Position numbers and translations under genes: made by a program
Source of the DNA: Ancistrus triradiatus
Lineage: Eukaryota > Chordata > Actinopteri > Siluriformes > Loricariidae
Direction of reading: 5' to 3'
NCBI GenBank assembly: GCA_025084515.1
Contig: JAJAGP010000017.1
Coordinates: 361,120-425,119 of the forward strand
DNA: 64,000 nucleotides
Notes under the pieces: model-generated
Told to the model about the DNA's origin: nothing
The model's database searches: none
What the model saw: only the letters and a program-made list of their open reading frames with translations
In this document: positions 22,519 through 35,494 of the stretch, in pieces
How positions within the stretch are numbered: position 1 is the first letter of the stretch
How the letters are laid out: the number at the start of each line of letters is the position of its first letter

Positions 22519-24329
22519 TATCAGTATTAAAGCATATCCAGTATGAAATTTAGGACTTCTCTGATTTATTTCATTTCTTCGTTGTTATAAAACCATTGTA
22601 TAAAAGCAATAGGACACTAAAGGTTGTGCGTTATCGTGAATAACATAATGGCTGGATTTATCTACAGCACTCGCTATCGGCTGATGCCTGTGACCAAATC
22701 ACAACCGTGATGTTATGTGCGATGACACACATCCACTCGTGTTCTATTACTTAAGTAAGATATGGTCATCTCAGTTCAGTATAGTACTGTATACTGTAAT
22801 ACCATATGTCGGGCAGCACTGTACTTTGTCTTTGCCATCTGTTAAAAGGCAGATTTTTACTTCCTATTATAATTTATTATCATTTTAAAGACTTCAGCTG
22901 TTAAAGCAATAAGCCGTTGATTGGGTAGATATAAAAATGACACACACCGGTACTTTTATGAGGTTGAAAGGATGGCGAAATATTTTTAGTAATACATATT
23001 GCGCATCATGAAAATGTCTTTAAGTAATGTGATTTAAAATTTTGCCATATCCATCCACTTAATAAATACATTTATAGCCTGACTGTGCCACTTCTTCCCG
23101 ACAGAGTAATGGAAATAGTAATGGAAAAGAAGAGAAGGCACTAAGAAGGAAAAGAGGCAGTCCTGTTACTGTTATTTCTATTTTACTATGTTGTTTAGTA
23201 GCTGGTTTGAAATGGTACATCATAGCTAGAGAATTCTTACTTGTAGCATGTCTTTTGGGTTGGAACATTTGCAGCTTAGCCTGCAGTCCTTCCTCATGAC
23301 TCATTCATGACGCTTGTCTGCTGGTATCTTGCACTGTGCGTGGGCCTCTTTTGTTCAGTGCCATCCTCCTCACACTCAGGCGCTGTGTTGGGCTAAGCTA
23401 CCCCTCTTCTCCACACTTACAGAACACACCACAGTCCTTTCAGAAGATGGGGCCAAGATTAAATTTCTTCCTCTCTTTTCTTCCCCTCGACCAAAAACAA
23501 AGCTCACCCTCTTTCTTTGATCATGACCCAACTTCCAGCGAGGCGTTGGCGGGGCTCAACCTTGTTCAAAAAACACGGCTGTCTGTATTGATGTAGCTTG
23601 ATACTAAATGGGATTTTCTCCTTGCTGTCGCTATCTCTAGCTTCAGAAAACTGCACTTAGAAATGGAAATGATCTTTGTGCTAAACGCACCTCACACCTC
23701 AAAGTGATCCATTTGGGAGCTTTGATATCGAGGCAGCTTGCTCGCCTACATGCCATGTGTTGTGTAACGGTCTCTGTGTGCATCCTGATCCTCTCTCCTC
23801 TTTCAAATGATAAAAGCTGGAATCAGTTGAGAATCAGTAATAACTTAAACTTACTGTGTTTTCATTTGCTGGTTTAATGTTTAAGCAGTTGTATTCTTCC
23901 ACTGATGAATATGCATATAAACTGCATTCTGGGAAAAGGTATTTTTGGATATTAGTATAGATAAAACTATGAGAATGAATATGGCCTTCTTTACTAGACA
24001 ACATCATCTTGTTGCACCAAATTACCTCGCATCATCCTGTACCACTGGAGTACAGACTACTGGTTATATTCTGTGCTGATCATTTTAATTTCACAAATTT
24101 GTGAAAAATCCTACAATGTGTACAGAATGGTACAGGTTACATTTAATTGCACTGTGTGTATAATGATATGCTGATGAATGTCAGGCAACGAGATGCAGAG
24201 AACACAAATAAGAACCTCTGATATATTTATTTGTTTATAGCACACCCTTTAAAGCCAAGTTTTAACTTTTCCCAGACCTGAATAACTTGAATATTGATGA
24301 TGTATACTAGTACTAGTAGTAGTTCTAGA
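22519..24329. other. Intergenic, nothing recognised
   Basis: No supported exon or element. The 60-90-codon open stretches near 23059-23600 lack any recognisable domain, splice context or codon signal. Confidence 0.5.
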
Positions 24330-24938
24330 CATGGTTAACATAAGGATTCTTTTTTGCACAGTAAAGTTTTAAGTAGCTTTTGTGAATGTAACTCCATATT
24401 GTATTGTTTGACAAATGTTTGCCCATATGGTTCTATCAGCTATTGAAAGTTCTTGATGCAGTGCCGTCTGAAGGATCAAAGATCATAGGAGTTCAGTTTA
24501 GGCTTGTGCCCTGTAGACGGTTAAATATTCAAATCCCTTCCAATATTTCTTTTAGGAACATTGTATTTAAACATTGACAATTTTCTGGAGATCAGCTGTG
24601 CGTTTTTGCACCTAAATGACTCAGTCTTTCATTGTACCAAATCATGATTCCAGTCACCTGTTGACATCACCTGCTTGAAATCACATCATTATTTAGTTTT
24701 TTTCACCTGATTATTAGCCCGGAAATGCCCTGTCCCAACTTTTTTGGAATGTGTTTGCAGGCCTGAAATGCAGGAATGGATGTTAATTAATAAACAAATT
24801 TAAGTTGATCAGATGAAACATGGAATATCTTGGGTTAATACCGTCTCCAATGAAATGAAAGTCAAAGAGAATGTAAGACACTGTGTTTTTTAAAACTGCA
24901 TTATCCATACTGTCCAAACTTTTGCTGATTTGGGGTTG
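24330..24938 (-). mobile_element. Remnant of long-TIR Tc1 ('acaaccccaaatcag' family)
   Basis: The right end GATTTGGGGTTG at 24938 is followed by TA. The ~200-bp arm ('aatgcaggaatggatgttaa', 'tcttgggttaat', 'gtctccaatgaaatg') matches 48665-48865 directly and 43522-43673 as an inverse. The transposase part is barely recognisable. Confidence 0.7.
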
Positions 24939-26574
24939 TAGTAGGTAATGCTACTTTGTTTACATTAGTTTTAGTTATAGTTAAAGTGTAGATTTAGCTC
25001 TGATCTTATTATATAATGAGATACAGTATACTTTTATATGTATTGTTCAATACTAGACAGAATTGTAGTCAATAAAAGGAATCAGAATTCCCATTTTGTG
25101 CAAAATTCCAGTTGCCAAAGATGCAATACAATAGTGCTGTAGAACAGTACAGTACAGTACATTAGTATTGTCTATGTTGAACCTAGGGCAAACAAAGAGT
25201 GGATTCCAAATCCCAGAATGGCCAGCGTGCCAGTGATGGGCCTTCAGAGCATGGCCCTGAAGAATCAGCTGCTTGGATTGGATGCATTGTACATCACTTT
25301 AGGTAAAAGTATGTTCCGACTAAAGGTAGCTGTACAGAGCAGATGTCTGTAAAAGCTTTTTGGACTACATTATTTTCTTTGACTTGCTTTTAGGCTGTTG
25401 TGTGTAATGTACGTCTCTCCTTGAGAGAGATTTGTAACTGCATTTCAGCTTTTAATTCTATGTCCCCCTTTCCTCTTTCCATTAATTTTTCTCTCTACCT
25501 ACCTCTTGATTAAACTAAGGGTTGTCTAAGTCTCTCCATTCATCACTGGTGGCACCCCTTTTCAGTCTTTCGGGTTATTAATTTTTTAATAGGCTTTAAG
25601 AGGTTTTTGAACCTCTTTAAAGAAGTGGACTGCAAATTTGCATCATTTATATCTAAAGATACTGTGGAGTGGCTTTACAGACAAATTAAATCCAATACAT
25701 CAGTATGAACTTTATCACTGGAGAAATCACCATTTACTAAGCAATTTAGTGAAGATTCAGGATGTGTCCAGTGGACTGGCCCAGAATGCAGTCGTTCATT
25801 GTACTTCATTTATTCTTGATGGTTAGTGAGCTCTTTCAAAGCGTCTTAGTATTATTGATTGTGTCTGTCTTTGCCATATTAGAGCTGACATCTGGCCTTT
25901 CTCAAAGACAGTGCAAAAAGCTTTCTCAAGAAGAGCCCTGAAAGGCAATTGTAGCCAAAATGCTTCAGAAACAGACATCATGTGCTCATTCTCTGCTTGT
26001 ATTTGATTCATGCTCTGCATAAAACAAGATGTTCCAATTAATACTGAACCGAGGTAAGAGTACACCTGAAAAAATATTTGAAAAGCATGGAGGAAATTCA
26101 GCTTCGTTGTTCTTCATTCAGTTGCTTCTTCTTTTAGGTTATTGATTTACAATGCACCATGTTTCCTCCTGTATAATGTCAACATTTGAGAAAAGCCTGA
26201 ACATCTGTGGCATGTAATAAATCAGACTAAACAGCAATCAATCTTGGGTAAAAGAGTCTATATCTTGGATGGATTTACCATTAGAGGCTTATGGTCTTGT
26301 TAAAGGTCAAAGTGAATTAGAGCCATTGTTTTGCTTTTCACTATATAGTTTCAGAAGTTCAGTCAAAGATACTTTACTTCAAACATTTGCAAAGTTTTGT
26401 CCATGGAAACTTTCATGTTGACAGACCATTTACTGCAAGAGAACATGTTGATATTTGTGTAGGTACTGGGAATCAAAGAACTGTCTATATAGCCATTGAG
26501 AACTCCTCTTCAACACCTGTCTTGACTTTCTACAGAGCCACTGAAATCCCAAAAAGTGTTTTTTTTTTCATCTT
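24939..26574. other. Intergenic, nothing recognised
   Basis: Contains a short CAGTA/ACAGT run near 25145. No exon, RNA or element edge supported. Confidence 0.5.
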
Positions 26575-27095
26575 GTGCGCACATTAGTGTAGTGAGGTCA
26601 GGTGCTGTTGTTGGGCGATAAGCCCTGGTCCACAACTGACATGCCAATTCATCTCCAAAGTGTTTGATGGAAGTTAAGGTCAGGACTCTGTTCAAGACAT
26701 CCAGGCTCACGTTCAGCAATTTCTTATGAGCTTTGTTTTCAAAGGGCAGGGCAGAAAGTTAATGAACAGACTTGTTGGGCAAGTGGAAACCTATTGAAAG
26801 TGTCATCATGCGAATTACTGAGGTGTTCTGTACAACCTCCTGTACTGCCACTGCTTGTCAATGTAGATTTCATGCCTGTATACTTCATATTATGAATATG
26901 TTATTAGTGAGTGTCTCTTCAATAAGAGTGATCACTAATTGGAACGACAGTCTACATACTTTTGACCATACAGCGTCTAATAACCTGTGTGTAGTATGTA
27001 AAATTAGCAGCAGTGCCATGTAAATAAAGTAAATTGAACTGAAACAACTGCTGTCAATTCCCAAATGCATTTCTGCATCGTACTGTACAACCCAA
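26575..27095 (-). repeat. Duplicated block, copy A
   Basis: About 500 bp that reappears at 30690-31190 in the same orientation. The first ~390 bp is a decayed - strand Tc1-like element ('gaggtcaggtgctgttgttg' to the end 'catacttttgaccatac'). The last ~110 bp, shared by both copies, lies beyond that element's end and runs up to another element's 'tacaaccc' end. Confidence 0.7.
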
Positions 27096-27299
27096 AATCA
27101 ACAAAACTTGGGACAGTATGGAAAATTCAAAAAAATGACATAAAAAAAGTAAATAAATAAGTAAAAATACTTCCTTCTCACAACACTTTAAATATGTTTT
27201 TGCACTGGGGATACCAAGAAATGAAGTGTTTCATGTATTATTTTCGCCCCATTTTTCCTGCAAACATGTTCAGGTGTGTATCCATTCAGGTGTGTATCC
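27096..27299 (-). mobile_element. Fragment of long-TIR Tc1 ('acaaccccaaatcag' family)
   Basis: Starts 'caacccaaaatcaacaaaac'. 'Gataccaagaaatgaagtg' corresponds to the complement of 46300-46322. It is joined directly to a different Tc1 remnant near 27300. Confidence 0.55.
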
Positions 27300-28072
27300 A
27301 TCCTCAGATCATCACACCAGCAGTTGGAGTAGTGTGTCACTCCACAGCAAAGGTAAGATTGAAACACTCACCATGAGATCTCCATACTGGAACTTGACTG
27401 CCGTTGGATCCTAAACAGAACCTAGATTCTTTGGTGAAGACAATACAGTTCCAGTCCCTAGCAGTTCAGGTTTCTTGTTCCCGACAACTGCAAATGATGG
27501 CAGGACACTTATGGGTGCCGTGACAACAGCTTTCATTCTGCTAAACATCTGTAAATGGTTCGAGCAGAGACAGGGATGTGTAGTGAAGGTTCCACATGTG
27601 AATGGTGGACAACGAAACTCTGGGAGCTGCTTGTGCTTGTCAGCGGATCAAATGATCCACTCTACTGGTAGTCTGTCTGGGCCGTCCGAAGCCTGTTTGC
27701 TGTGTGCGTGCCCTCACAGAACCATTGCTCCCAACACCTCCTAACAGCTATCGTCAGAACGATCTAGATGGCGTGCAATTTGTTCAAACAACCATCCTGC
27801 TTCTTTCAGTCCAATGATGCCTCCCCTCTCAAAGACTGTCAGCTGAGCAAAATGATTTCATGTATGTTGTAGAGGCATGTCTAGCAGTCAACAATCTCTC
27901 ACCCAAAAGGTACATTACCCAAAAGTAGCCCCTGGGAGCCTCAAGACCTTGTGTTGTATCAGACCATACCTGTAATTATTTACATATATGCCTGTGACAA
28001 AACTACATGCTGAGGCTTGCAGCAATCCAACATTCTCCTGGGTGTTTGTGTTTTTTTGTCAATAAGTATATC
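27300..28072 (-). pseudogene. Tc1-like transposase remnant
   Basis: Same family as 3830-4412, running from the catalytic side (complement of the 34540-34690 text near 27300-27420) to the N-terminal HTH side (near 27840) and an end-like 'tttttgtcaataagtata' at about 28072. Several stops and shifts. The left edge is approximate. Confidence 0.65.
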
Positions 28073-28839
28073 ATATTTCTGTATTATTCTGTCCATTTAA
28101 ATACATTTATGTCTGTTTTCACTGCCCATGACATCATGATGCAATTTAAAAATACTTACTAATGATGACTTTCATGACATTTATGACATAAGTATTAGCA
28201 ATTTGAGAGGAGGAAAACATTTCCATGGAGATGTGGAGATCAGTGCAGTCAGAATGCATATCACACTTACAGTGCCAAGTGTGGAGTCTGCTCATCTTTC
28301 CAACCTAAAACGAATGTCCCTGACTTATCCTGTCAAAACAAGCACATTTCCTTCTCAGAGAGGGGAAAATGCAGTTGACACGTTTGAAACTGCCAGTTTG
28401 GCGGTTGACTGGGGATCATGGTTTGTTCATATCAACCTACAAGCATGTTAATGGACATGTTTAATTATCAATTTATACAAAAATAATCTGAATTTGGTGT
28501 CTTTTTGAATTTGCACTGTTTGGATTTCAAAGTTTATTAATGAGAATATCACCATTTGGCTGGGAGGATTCCGATTTTGTGACCTGCATTTATTTCTTTT
28601 GCTTAGTCCACTACCTAGAAGTAGGAGTGATGTCGTCATACTTTGCACTCAAAAGTAATAGGTAAAATAAAGGTAAAGTAATAAGTTTACTGCATTTTAG
28701 TTATTGATATTTCTGTATATTTAATCATGCTTCTGGGTCACCTCATTGCTTGTGATCTTTAACAAGTGCGTATGCACAAGTTATTTATCTTGCGTGCACA
28801 AGTTTTTTCTATTAGATATATACAGTTATATGTTATATA
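28073..28839. other. Intergenic, nothing recognised
   Basis: No supported gene or repeat edge. Confidence 0.5.
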
Positions 28840-30250
28840 CAGTGGTGTGAAAAAGTGTTTGTCTCCTTTCTGACTTCCTATTTTATTGCATTTGTCACAA
28901 GTGTTTCGGAACATCATACCAATTTAGATATTAGCCAAAGACAGCACAAGTAAACACAAAAGGCAGTTTTTAAATGGTGTTTATTATTAAGGGAGAAAAA
29001 AATCCAAAGCTACATGGCCCTGTGTGAAAAAGTGATTGCCCCCCTTTTTAAAACACAACTTAGCTATGGTTTATCACACCTGAGTTCGCTGTCTCTAGCC
29101 ACACCCAGGCCTGATTATTGCCACACCTGTTCTCAATCAGGACATCACTTAAATAGGACCTGCCTGACAAGGTGAAGTACACCAAAAGATCCTTAAAAGC
29201 TACACATCATGCCGAGGACTCCAGCGAACCACAGTGAGAGCCATTATCCACAAATGGCAAAGACATGGAACAGTGGTGAACAATCCCAGGAGTGGACGAC
29301 CAACAAAAATTACCCTAAGAGCACAGCAATGACTCATCCAAGAGGTCACAAAAGACCCCACAAAAACATCCAAAAAACTGCAGGCTTCACTTGCCTCAGT
29401 TAAGGTCATGCCTCCACCATAAGAAAGAGACTGGGCAAAAATGGCCTGCATGGCAGAGTTCCAAGGCGAAAACCAATGCTGAGTGAAAAGAACATTAAAG
29501 CTCATCTCAATTTTTTCAGAACACATCTTGATGATCCTCAAGACTTTTGGGAAAACATTTTATGTCCTGACAAGACAAAAGTTGAACTCTTTGGAAGGTG
29601 TGTGTCCCATTACATCTGGCATAAAAGTAACACAGCATTTCAGAAAAAGCCTTATAGCAACAGTAAAATATGGTGGTGGTAGTGTGATGGTCTGGGGCTG
29701 TTTTGCTGCTTCAGGACCTGGAAGACTTGCTGTGATAAATGGAACTATGAATTCTGCTGTCTACCAAAAAATCCTGAAGGAGAATGTCCGGCTATCTGTT
29801 CGTGACCTCAAGCTGAAAGGAACTTGGGTTCTGCAGCAGGACAATGATCCAGAACACACCAGCAAGTCCAGCTCTGAATGGCTGATGAAAAACAAAACGA
29901 AGACTTTGGAGTGGCCTATTCAAAGTCCTGACCTGAATCCTATTGAGATGCTGTGGCATGACCTTAAAAAGGCCTTTCATGCTTAAAAACCCTCCACTGT
30001 GGCTGAATTACAACAATTCTGCAAAGATGAGTGGCCAAAATTCCTCCACAACTCTGTAAAAGACTCATTGCAAGTTATCGCAAACGCTTGGTTGCAGTTG
30101 TTGCTGCTAAGGGTGGCCCAACCAGTTATTAGGTGTTGTCTTTGACTAATATTTAAATTGGTTTGATGTTCCGAAACACTTAAGAATGACAAACATGCAA
30201 AAAAAAAAAAAAGAAATCAGGATGGGGGCAAACACTTTTTCACACCACTG
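28840..30250 (+). mobile_element. Tc1 element with 'cagtggtgtgaaaaagtg' ends (1411 bp)
   Basis: CAGTGGTGTGAAAAAGTG at the left and its complement CACTTTTTCACACCACTG at the right are perfect inverted ends. TA flanks both (28838-28839, 30251-30252). Both ends and the length are complete. Only the transposase is damaged. Confidence 0.92.
29209..30132 (+). pseudogene. Tc1 transposase, several lesions
   Basis: Traces of the HTH region (AIIHKWQRHGTV and SGRPTKIT, about 29240-29320) are followed by LDDPQDFWENILCPDKTKVELFG, with the first catalytic Asp in a changed context (usual W-T-D-E-T). A frame change near 29600 leads to GGGSVMVWGCFAASGPGRL, QQDNDPEHTS (second Asp) and SPDLNPIEMLWHDLKKA (Glu). 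A stop at 29984-29986 and a later shift cut off the last ~45 codons. The triad residues survive but the gene is broken. Confidence 0.88.
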
Positions 30251-30265
30251 TATAATCTGTCTGAT

Positions 30266-30580
30266 ATCACAGTGGCTTGGTGGGTAGCACTGTTGCCTCA
30301 CAGCGAGAAGATCATGGGTTCAATGCCCTGGTGGAAAGGTCTGTGTCAATTTTTGTTTGGAGTTTGCATGTCCTGCCCCTGTCCTCATGGGTTTACTTCA
30401 GGTACTCTGGTTGCCTCCCACCGTCTAAAGACATGCGTGTTAGGGTAATTGGTGTCTCTAAAGTTCCCCTAGTGTGTGAGTGTGTGTGCACCCTATGATG
30501 GATTGGCAACCTGTCTATGGTTGTTCCTGCCTTGCACCCTGGCTAGGCACTGGCTTTCCCACGACCCTGATCAGGATTAA
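30266..30580 (+). mobile_element. tRNA-derived SINE, complete copy
   Basis: The head reads CAGTGGCTTGGTGGGTAGCA, an A-box-like region, then GGGTTCAATGCC (B box). The body follows with 'gtttgcatgtcctgc', 'ctaaagacatgcgtgttagg', 'gatggattggcaacctg' and 'cacgaccctgatcaggat'. It is the best reference for the fragments at 14430-15167, 15878-16164, 34085-34305, 58905-59005 and 59440-59600. Confidence 0.75.
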
Positions 30581-30689
30581 GAATAATCAGTAATCAGATA
30601 TCATGATAACTGTAATCAGATAACAGACAGACTAGAGATAACCTTCAATCTACAGAGGAGGCTCTCCACCTCCTTTTTTTTTTTTATAT

Positions 30690-31190
30690 GTCGTTACATG
30701 ACAGTGAGGTCAGGTACTGTTGTTGGGCAGTAAGCCCTGGTTCACAACTGACAAGTCAATTCATCTCTAAAGTGTTGAAAGTTAAGGTCAGACATCCAGG
30801 TTCTCTTTCAGCCATTTCTTTATGAGCTTTGTTTTCAATGGGCAGGGCAGAAAGTTGATGAACATAGTTGTTGGAAAAGTGTAAACCTATGAAAGTGCCA
30901 TAATGCGAATTGCTGAGGTGTTCAGTACAAACTGTTCTACTGCCACTGCTTGTCAATGTAGATTTCATGCTTGTGTACTTCATATTACAATTTTTTTAGT
31001 AGTGAGTGTCTAGAGAGATCAGTAATTGGAAGGGCAGTTTACATACAGTACTTTCGGCCATACAGTGTCTGATAACCTGTGTGTAGTATGTAAAATTAGC
31101 AGCAGTACCATATAATAAAGTAAATTGAACTGAAAAAAAAACTGCTGTCAATTCCCAAATGCATTTCTGAATCATACTATACAACCTCAA
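30690..31190 (-). repeat. Duplicated block, copy B
   Basis: Second copy of the block at 26575-27095. Both contain a decayed - strand Tc1 and a shared ~110-bp flank ('ctgtgtgtagtatgtaaaat', 'gctgtcaattcccaaatgc') ending in 'tacaacc'. Confidence 0.7.
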
Positions 31191-31939
31191 ATCAGCTACG
31201 CTACTCAAAAAACCCCCTGAATTCCCAAATGAATTTCTGAATTCTTTTCGTGGGTCCTAAAAGTTAGATAATAAGAGCCAACTGAAAGCAAACCAGGAAT
31301 TGAATGCTCCAGAACACAGGCTGCACTTAGTTTAGCAGTTATTCTAGTGCCAGAGGGAAAAATCTGCTCGGTACTCGTAATTGTCGGTTCATGACAAGTC
31401 TTCTGGAACGAATTAACAACAAGGTACCACTGTACAAAAAATTATAACCTTCCTTTCATAAAACCCTAATTATGGTCTTGTTCTTGTAAGCCTCAGGGAA
31501 TGCTGAATGCCTCCACCTCCAGCCCTTTTCTTGGTTCAAAGTGGCCACCATGACTTGACACACAGGTGAAAACCTTGACCTCCTGGGATGTGCTTTCTTA
31601 AATCAAACACTAGCCCTGAGGATGTTGACCTGTTCCAGATGAGTGCTAGCTGCCTGAGTTGTTTCCCCAAATTGAATCTGTGGTAAAAGCTTGCAGACAA
31701 ATCCTTCATCCAAGCTGTGTGCTATATAACCATAAGATGACATTTAAAATGTCGGCATGACAATGCAAATGTTTGCATGCAAATGTTTATTTAGGCAAAA
31801 TATGTAGTCCTAATTAATCAGTCTTGACATCTGAATCCCCTTTAAATGTACCCTATACTGTATCCAGTGAATACAAATGTACAGTGAAAATTTATTTGGG
31901 TCAGTTTTGATTTTTCAATAGGGCTGTAAAAGGGAATTT
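31191..31939. other. Intergenic; end of a MITE at about 31250-31436
   Basis: 31416-31436 reads 'caacaaggtaccactgta', the right end of the 1527-2351 MITE family. Its left end is not clear. Nothing recognised in the rest. Confidence 0.4.
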
Positions 31940-32950
31940 TAGCCCATTCCTCTATACAGAACAGCTCAAATTTTGGAATGTCGGTGGTAGAATTACTTGT
32001 GTGCCTAAGGTTGCTGTCGTTCTATATGACTCTCATTCTTTTGAGATTCAGTTCACAGACAGCTGTCCTGACATTTTTTTAAGAATATTTTGTTATTATT
32101 CAGAATTTATTGTTCCATCTATGATGGCAAGCCGCCCTGGCTCAGATACAGCAAAACAGTCACAAACCATGATACCACCACCACCATGTTTCACAGATTG
32201 GACAAGGTTCTTATGCTGGAATGCAGGCCTTCTTTTCCAAGTTATTTGGGAGACATTTGTCCACAAAATGTCTTTTTCAATAGCCTTTGTTTGGAGAGCA
32301 ATGACTTTCTCCCTGCAACCCTGCCATGCACACCCACGTTGTTCAGTGTTTACTCGTATGTTGAACTCATGAACATTAACATTAGTCAATATGAGAGTGG
32401 CCTTAAGTTAGAAGTTACCCTGGGTTCATTTGTGGTCTTGGGCCTGTTACATGCCTTACTCTTGGAGTGATCTGTTTTGGAGGACTTCTTCTAGGGAGGG
32501 TAGCTGTGATTTCATTTTCCTCCATTTGTACACAGTCTGTCTGACAATGGATTGGTGGAGTCGAAACCCTTTATAGATGGTTTTGGAATATTTTACAGCC
32601 TGATGAGCATGTGTGAGCCTGATGAGCACTACTTTCTGAGGGTTCTCAGAAATCTCCTTTGTTCCTTTGTTCATACACTTCCACAAATGTGTTGTGAAGA
32701 TCAGACTTCCCTCTCACTCACACCTGATTGTCATTGCATTGACTGAAAACACCTGACTCTTAATTTCACCTTCAAATTAACTGCTAACCCCAGGGGTTCA
32801 CATAGTTTGTCACTCAGAGAATTGCATCATTGGATTATTTTATTCAGTGACTAAAATGACCAAGAATAATGTTTTCTCTGGTTCTACTTTTAAAAACCTT
32901 GTGAAAACCTAATAATGTTTTATCTCACATATATGCAGAACATTTTTTCT
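31940..32950 (-). pseudogene. Truncated Tc1 ('cagtggtgcttgaaag' family)
   Basis: On the - strand, about 32686-32456, remnants of the HTH (QSIVRQTVYKWRKMK) appear. At about 32200-32096 there is a catalytic-domain fragment (SVKHGGGGIMVCDCFAVSEP). The terminal repeats are eroded at both edges. Confidence 0.75.
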
Positions 32951-34084
32951 AGAGTTGGTTCCCACCATAGCCCCTGTGCTGTGGGTTAGGCTCTGGCTCC
33001 GAAACCCTTTTTTATGAGAAGCTGAGAATCATCCAGCTTAGACACTCAAGATACAAGACAATGTCAGTTTCCCTGGTGCCAAAAGATCACCAGGCCCAGT
33101 CAGCACACAGTTATGGGAGAGAACAAAAAGGACATGAATATGGTGTGTGGATGTATTAAAAAGAAAAGTGAAATTCACAAGTAGATTATGAAGACAGTCC
33201 CTTTCCGTATAGTGCAGCACAGTCTCTGCCTCCCACAGATGGTTTGCTAGCTATATAGCTTTGTATCCTTAAAATAGCTGCTTGTGGTTATTTATAAATG
33301 TTATTTTGCAAAATGGTAATCTAATTAGAGATTAGATCAGATGGACAGCTCAGTTATGTTCTCTGTGGCAGCGGAGCCTGAGATGGTATCCATGGATATA
33401 GTCGGATTATAAAGTTTCATGCAGTGCTTAATTTATAACATATGAGGTAAGCGAACACCGAGCGTGTGGTAATACGGCAAGTGGGCAGGGAGTGAAAAGG
33501 TCCAGGAACATATAGACACAACAGTGCTATAAGTGCTCCACCATATAGAGTAGCCCTCAGAATAGAATATCTATATCAATGAAAAAGACTTTCCCACCTT
33601 GTCTAATAATCAGTTGTCTTTTTTTCGCCATTCCAAACCTCGCTGTCCGTTAGCACTCCTGATGCACTAGAACACACAACATGACTGATGAACTAATTAG
33701 GCTAGTACTGTAGCTACCATAAAATAAAATGGGCCGTTTTGGTTTTGGAAAGGAGGTTACACACAAATAAGTATAATTTAATTAAAAATATTCTCATTTT
33801 ATTTTCTATATAAAAAAACAAAGGTGCTAGATTTACTTAACACATGTGCTTTAAATATGAGACATACCAGATCTTTTTCTGGCAGAATCCAGCCCAAATT
33901 AGGGACTGGTTCATGTGTAGAGCATACTGATATTGTCACTGCCTGTCGTCACTTTTTATTATGCCACATTGTCGCCAGAATTCGCAAAAAGATCTAAAAT
34001 TTGTCCTTTAAGTAACAAAAAAGTTAAATTCAGGTTTTAATTCCTTATTTTCTGAAATATTTGCTTTTTTCTCAAGTTTTTCTG
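32951..34084. other. Intergenic, nothing recognised
   Basis: No supported gene, RNA or repeat edge. Confidence 0.5.
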
Positions 34085-34305
34085 CCGGCACGGGGGTAAG
34101 GCAGGAACAACCCTAGACAGGGTGCCAATCCATCGCACACACTCGTACACACACTCACACACTAGGGCCACTTTAGCATAATAAATTAGCCTAAAGCATG
34201 TCTTTGGACTGTGGGAGGAAGCCAGACCAAACCCACACAGACACGGAGTGGACATGCAAAATCCACACAGAAAAGGCCCAGACCGTGCCACCTGGGATCG
34301 TTGAC
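34085..34305 (-). mobile_element. tRNA-SINE fragment
   Basis: Complement of the 30266-30580 body ('gtgccaatccatcg', 'tctttggactgtgggagga', 'ccacacagaaaagg'). The tRNA head is cut off at about 34305 where a Tc1 remnant begins. Confidence 0.65.
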
Positions 34306-34309
34306 AGGA

Positions 34310-35030
34310 TTGTTTGATCCACCAATAGCTCCCACAGTTTCTTTGTTCACCATCCAGACACAGGTACACATCCACACTACACATCCCTGTCTCAACCCGG
34401 ACTATTTCCAGGCGCTTAGCAGAAGGAAATTTGTTGTCACAGCGTCTATTACGTGCCCTGCCATTGACAGCCAGCCACCATCACCTTTGTTTGCAGTGGT
34501 GTTGTGAACGTGAAACCTGAACTGCTATGGACTGATGCCATATTGTCTTTAGCCACAAAACCAGTTTCTGCTTGGGATCTGACAACAGTCGGGTGTCGAG
34601 TATGGAGGTCTTGTGGTGAGCACTTCAATCCTGCCTTTGTTGTGGCGCAACACACTGCCCCAAATGCTGGTGTGATGATCTGGGGAGCCATTGCATATGA
34701 CAGTCAGTCACCCCTAGTAGTGATACGAGAGACACCAACAGTTCAGAGATATCTGCAGGACATCCTGCGCCCACATGTGTTGCCTCTCATGGCAGGGCTT
34801 CCAACTGGCATTTTTCAGCAGGATAATGCTCACCCAAGCACAGCAAGGTCACCATATTTATCACCAATCATTTGCATTTATGGGAAAAGCTGGGACACCA
34901 GCTTCAGCAAACTATAAATGTGGAGGATCTACAGGTCCAGCTGTAAGCAAATGTCTCATAGAGGTGCAATCTTCAAACTTTCTATCTAGGTGCTTTATTA
35001 TTATTATTATTATTTATGTCAATGAGTGTA
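34310..35030 (+). pseudogene. Tc1-like transposase remnant, catalytic part
   Basis: On the + strand (34504-34917) the sequence reads WTDAILSLATK (first Asp), GVMIWGAIAYDSQSPL and GIFQQDNAHPSTA (second Asp). The frame then breaks around the place where the final Glu motif is expected. Same family as 3830-4412. The right end is near 'caatgagtgta' at 35030, after a short (TTA)n tract. Confidence 0.75.
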
Positions 35031-35494
35031 CGTAGACTGACATTGGTCAAGTAGTACACCTTCCCCTCTAAGGCTCCTGTTGATAGTCAGGTACAGTACA
35101 GAATGAAAAGGATCACTCTTGTTTGGTCCACCATAAATCATTTGATCATTACGCATCTACAGGTGTGGACAGAATTACAGAAACAACAAATGAATAGAGC
35201 TTGAATGTTTTGGGCAATGAACTAGGTGCTTACATCAACCTATTAGGCTGATGTTACCACTGTAACTCATGGGATTGGGGAGCAGCTGGCAATTCAGAAC
35301 TCCAGAATTCGCTCTCTCTATCCTCTACACACAAGACTTTGTCCCTTTCCTGTGCCACCAAGCATCGGGCAACATAACTGACAGCCCTCTGGTCACGAGA
35401 GTCCATCTATAAACCAGAGTGGCTCAGTTTGTAAATTGCTCTCAATTCTCAGTACTCAGACTTCCTGGTTTGTAGATAGTACCTGGCATGGTGA
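35031..35494. other. Intergenic, nothing recognised
   Basis: No supported gene or element edge. Confidence 0.5.

Noticed and set aside
23059..23596. Possible exons in the overlapping 60-90-codon frames
   Set aside because: No conserved motif, no convincing splice sites, and random-looking composition.
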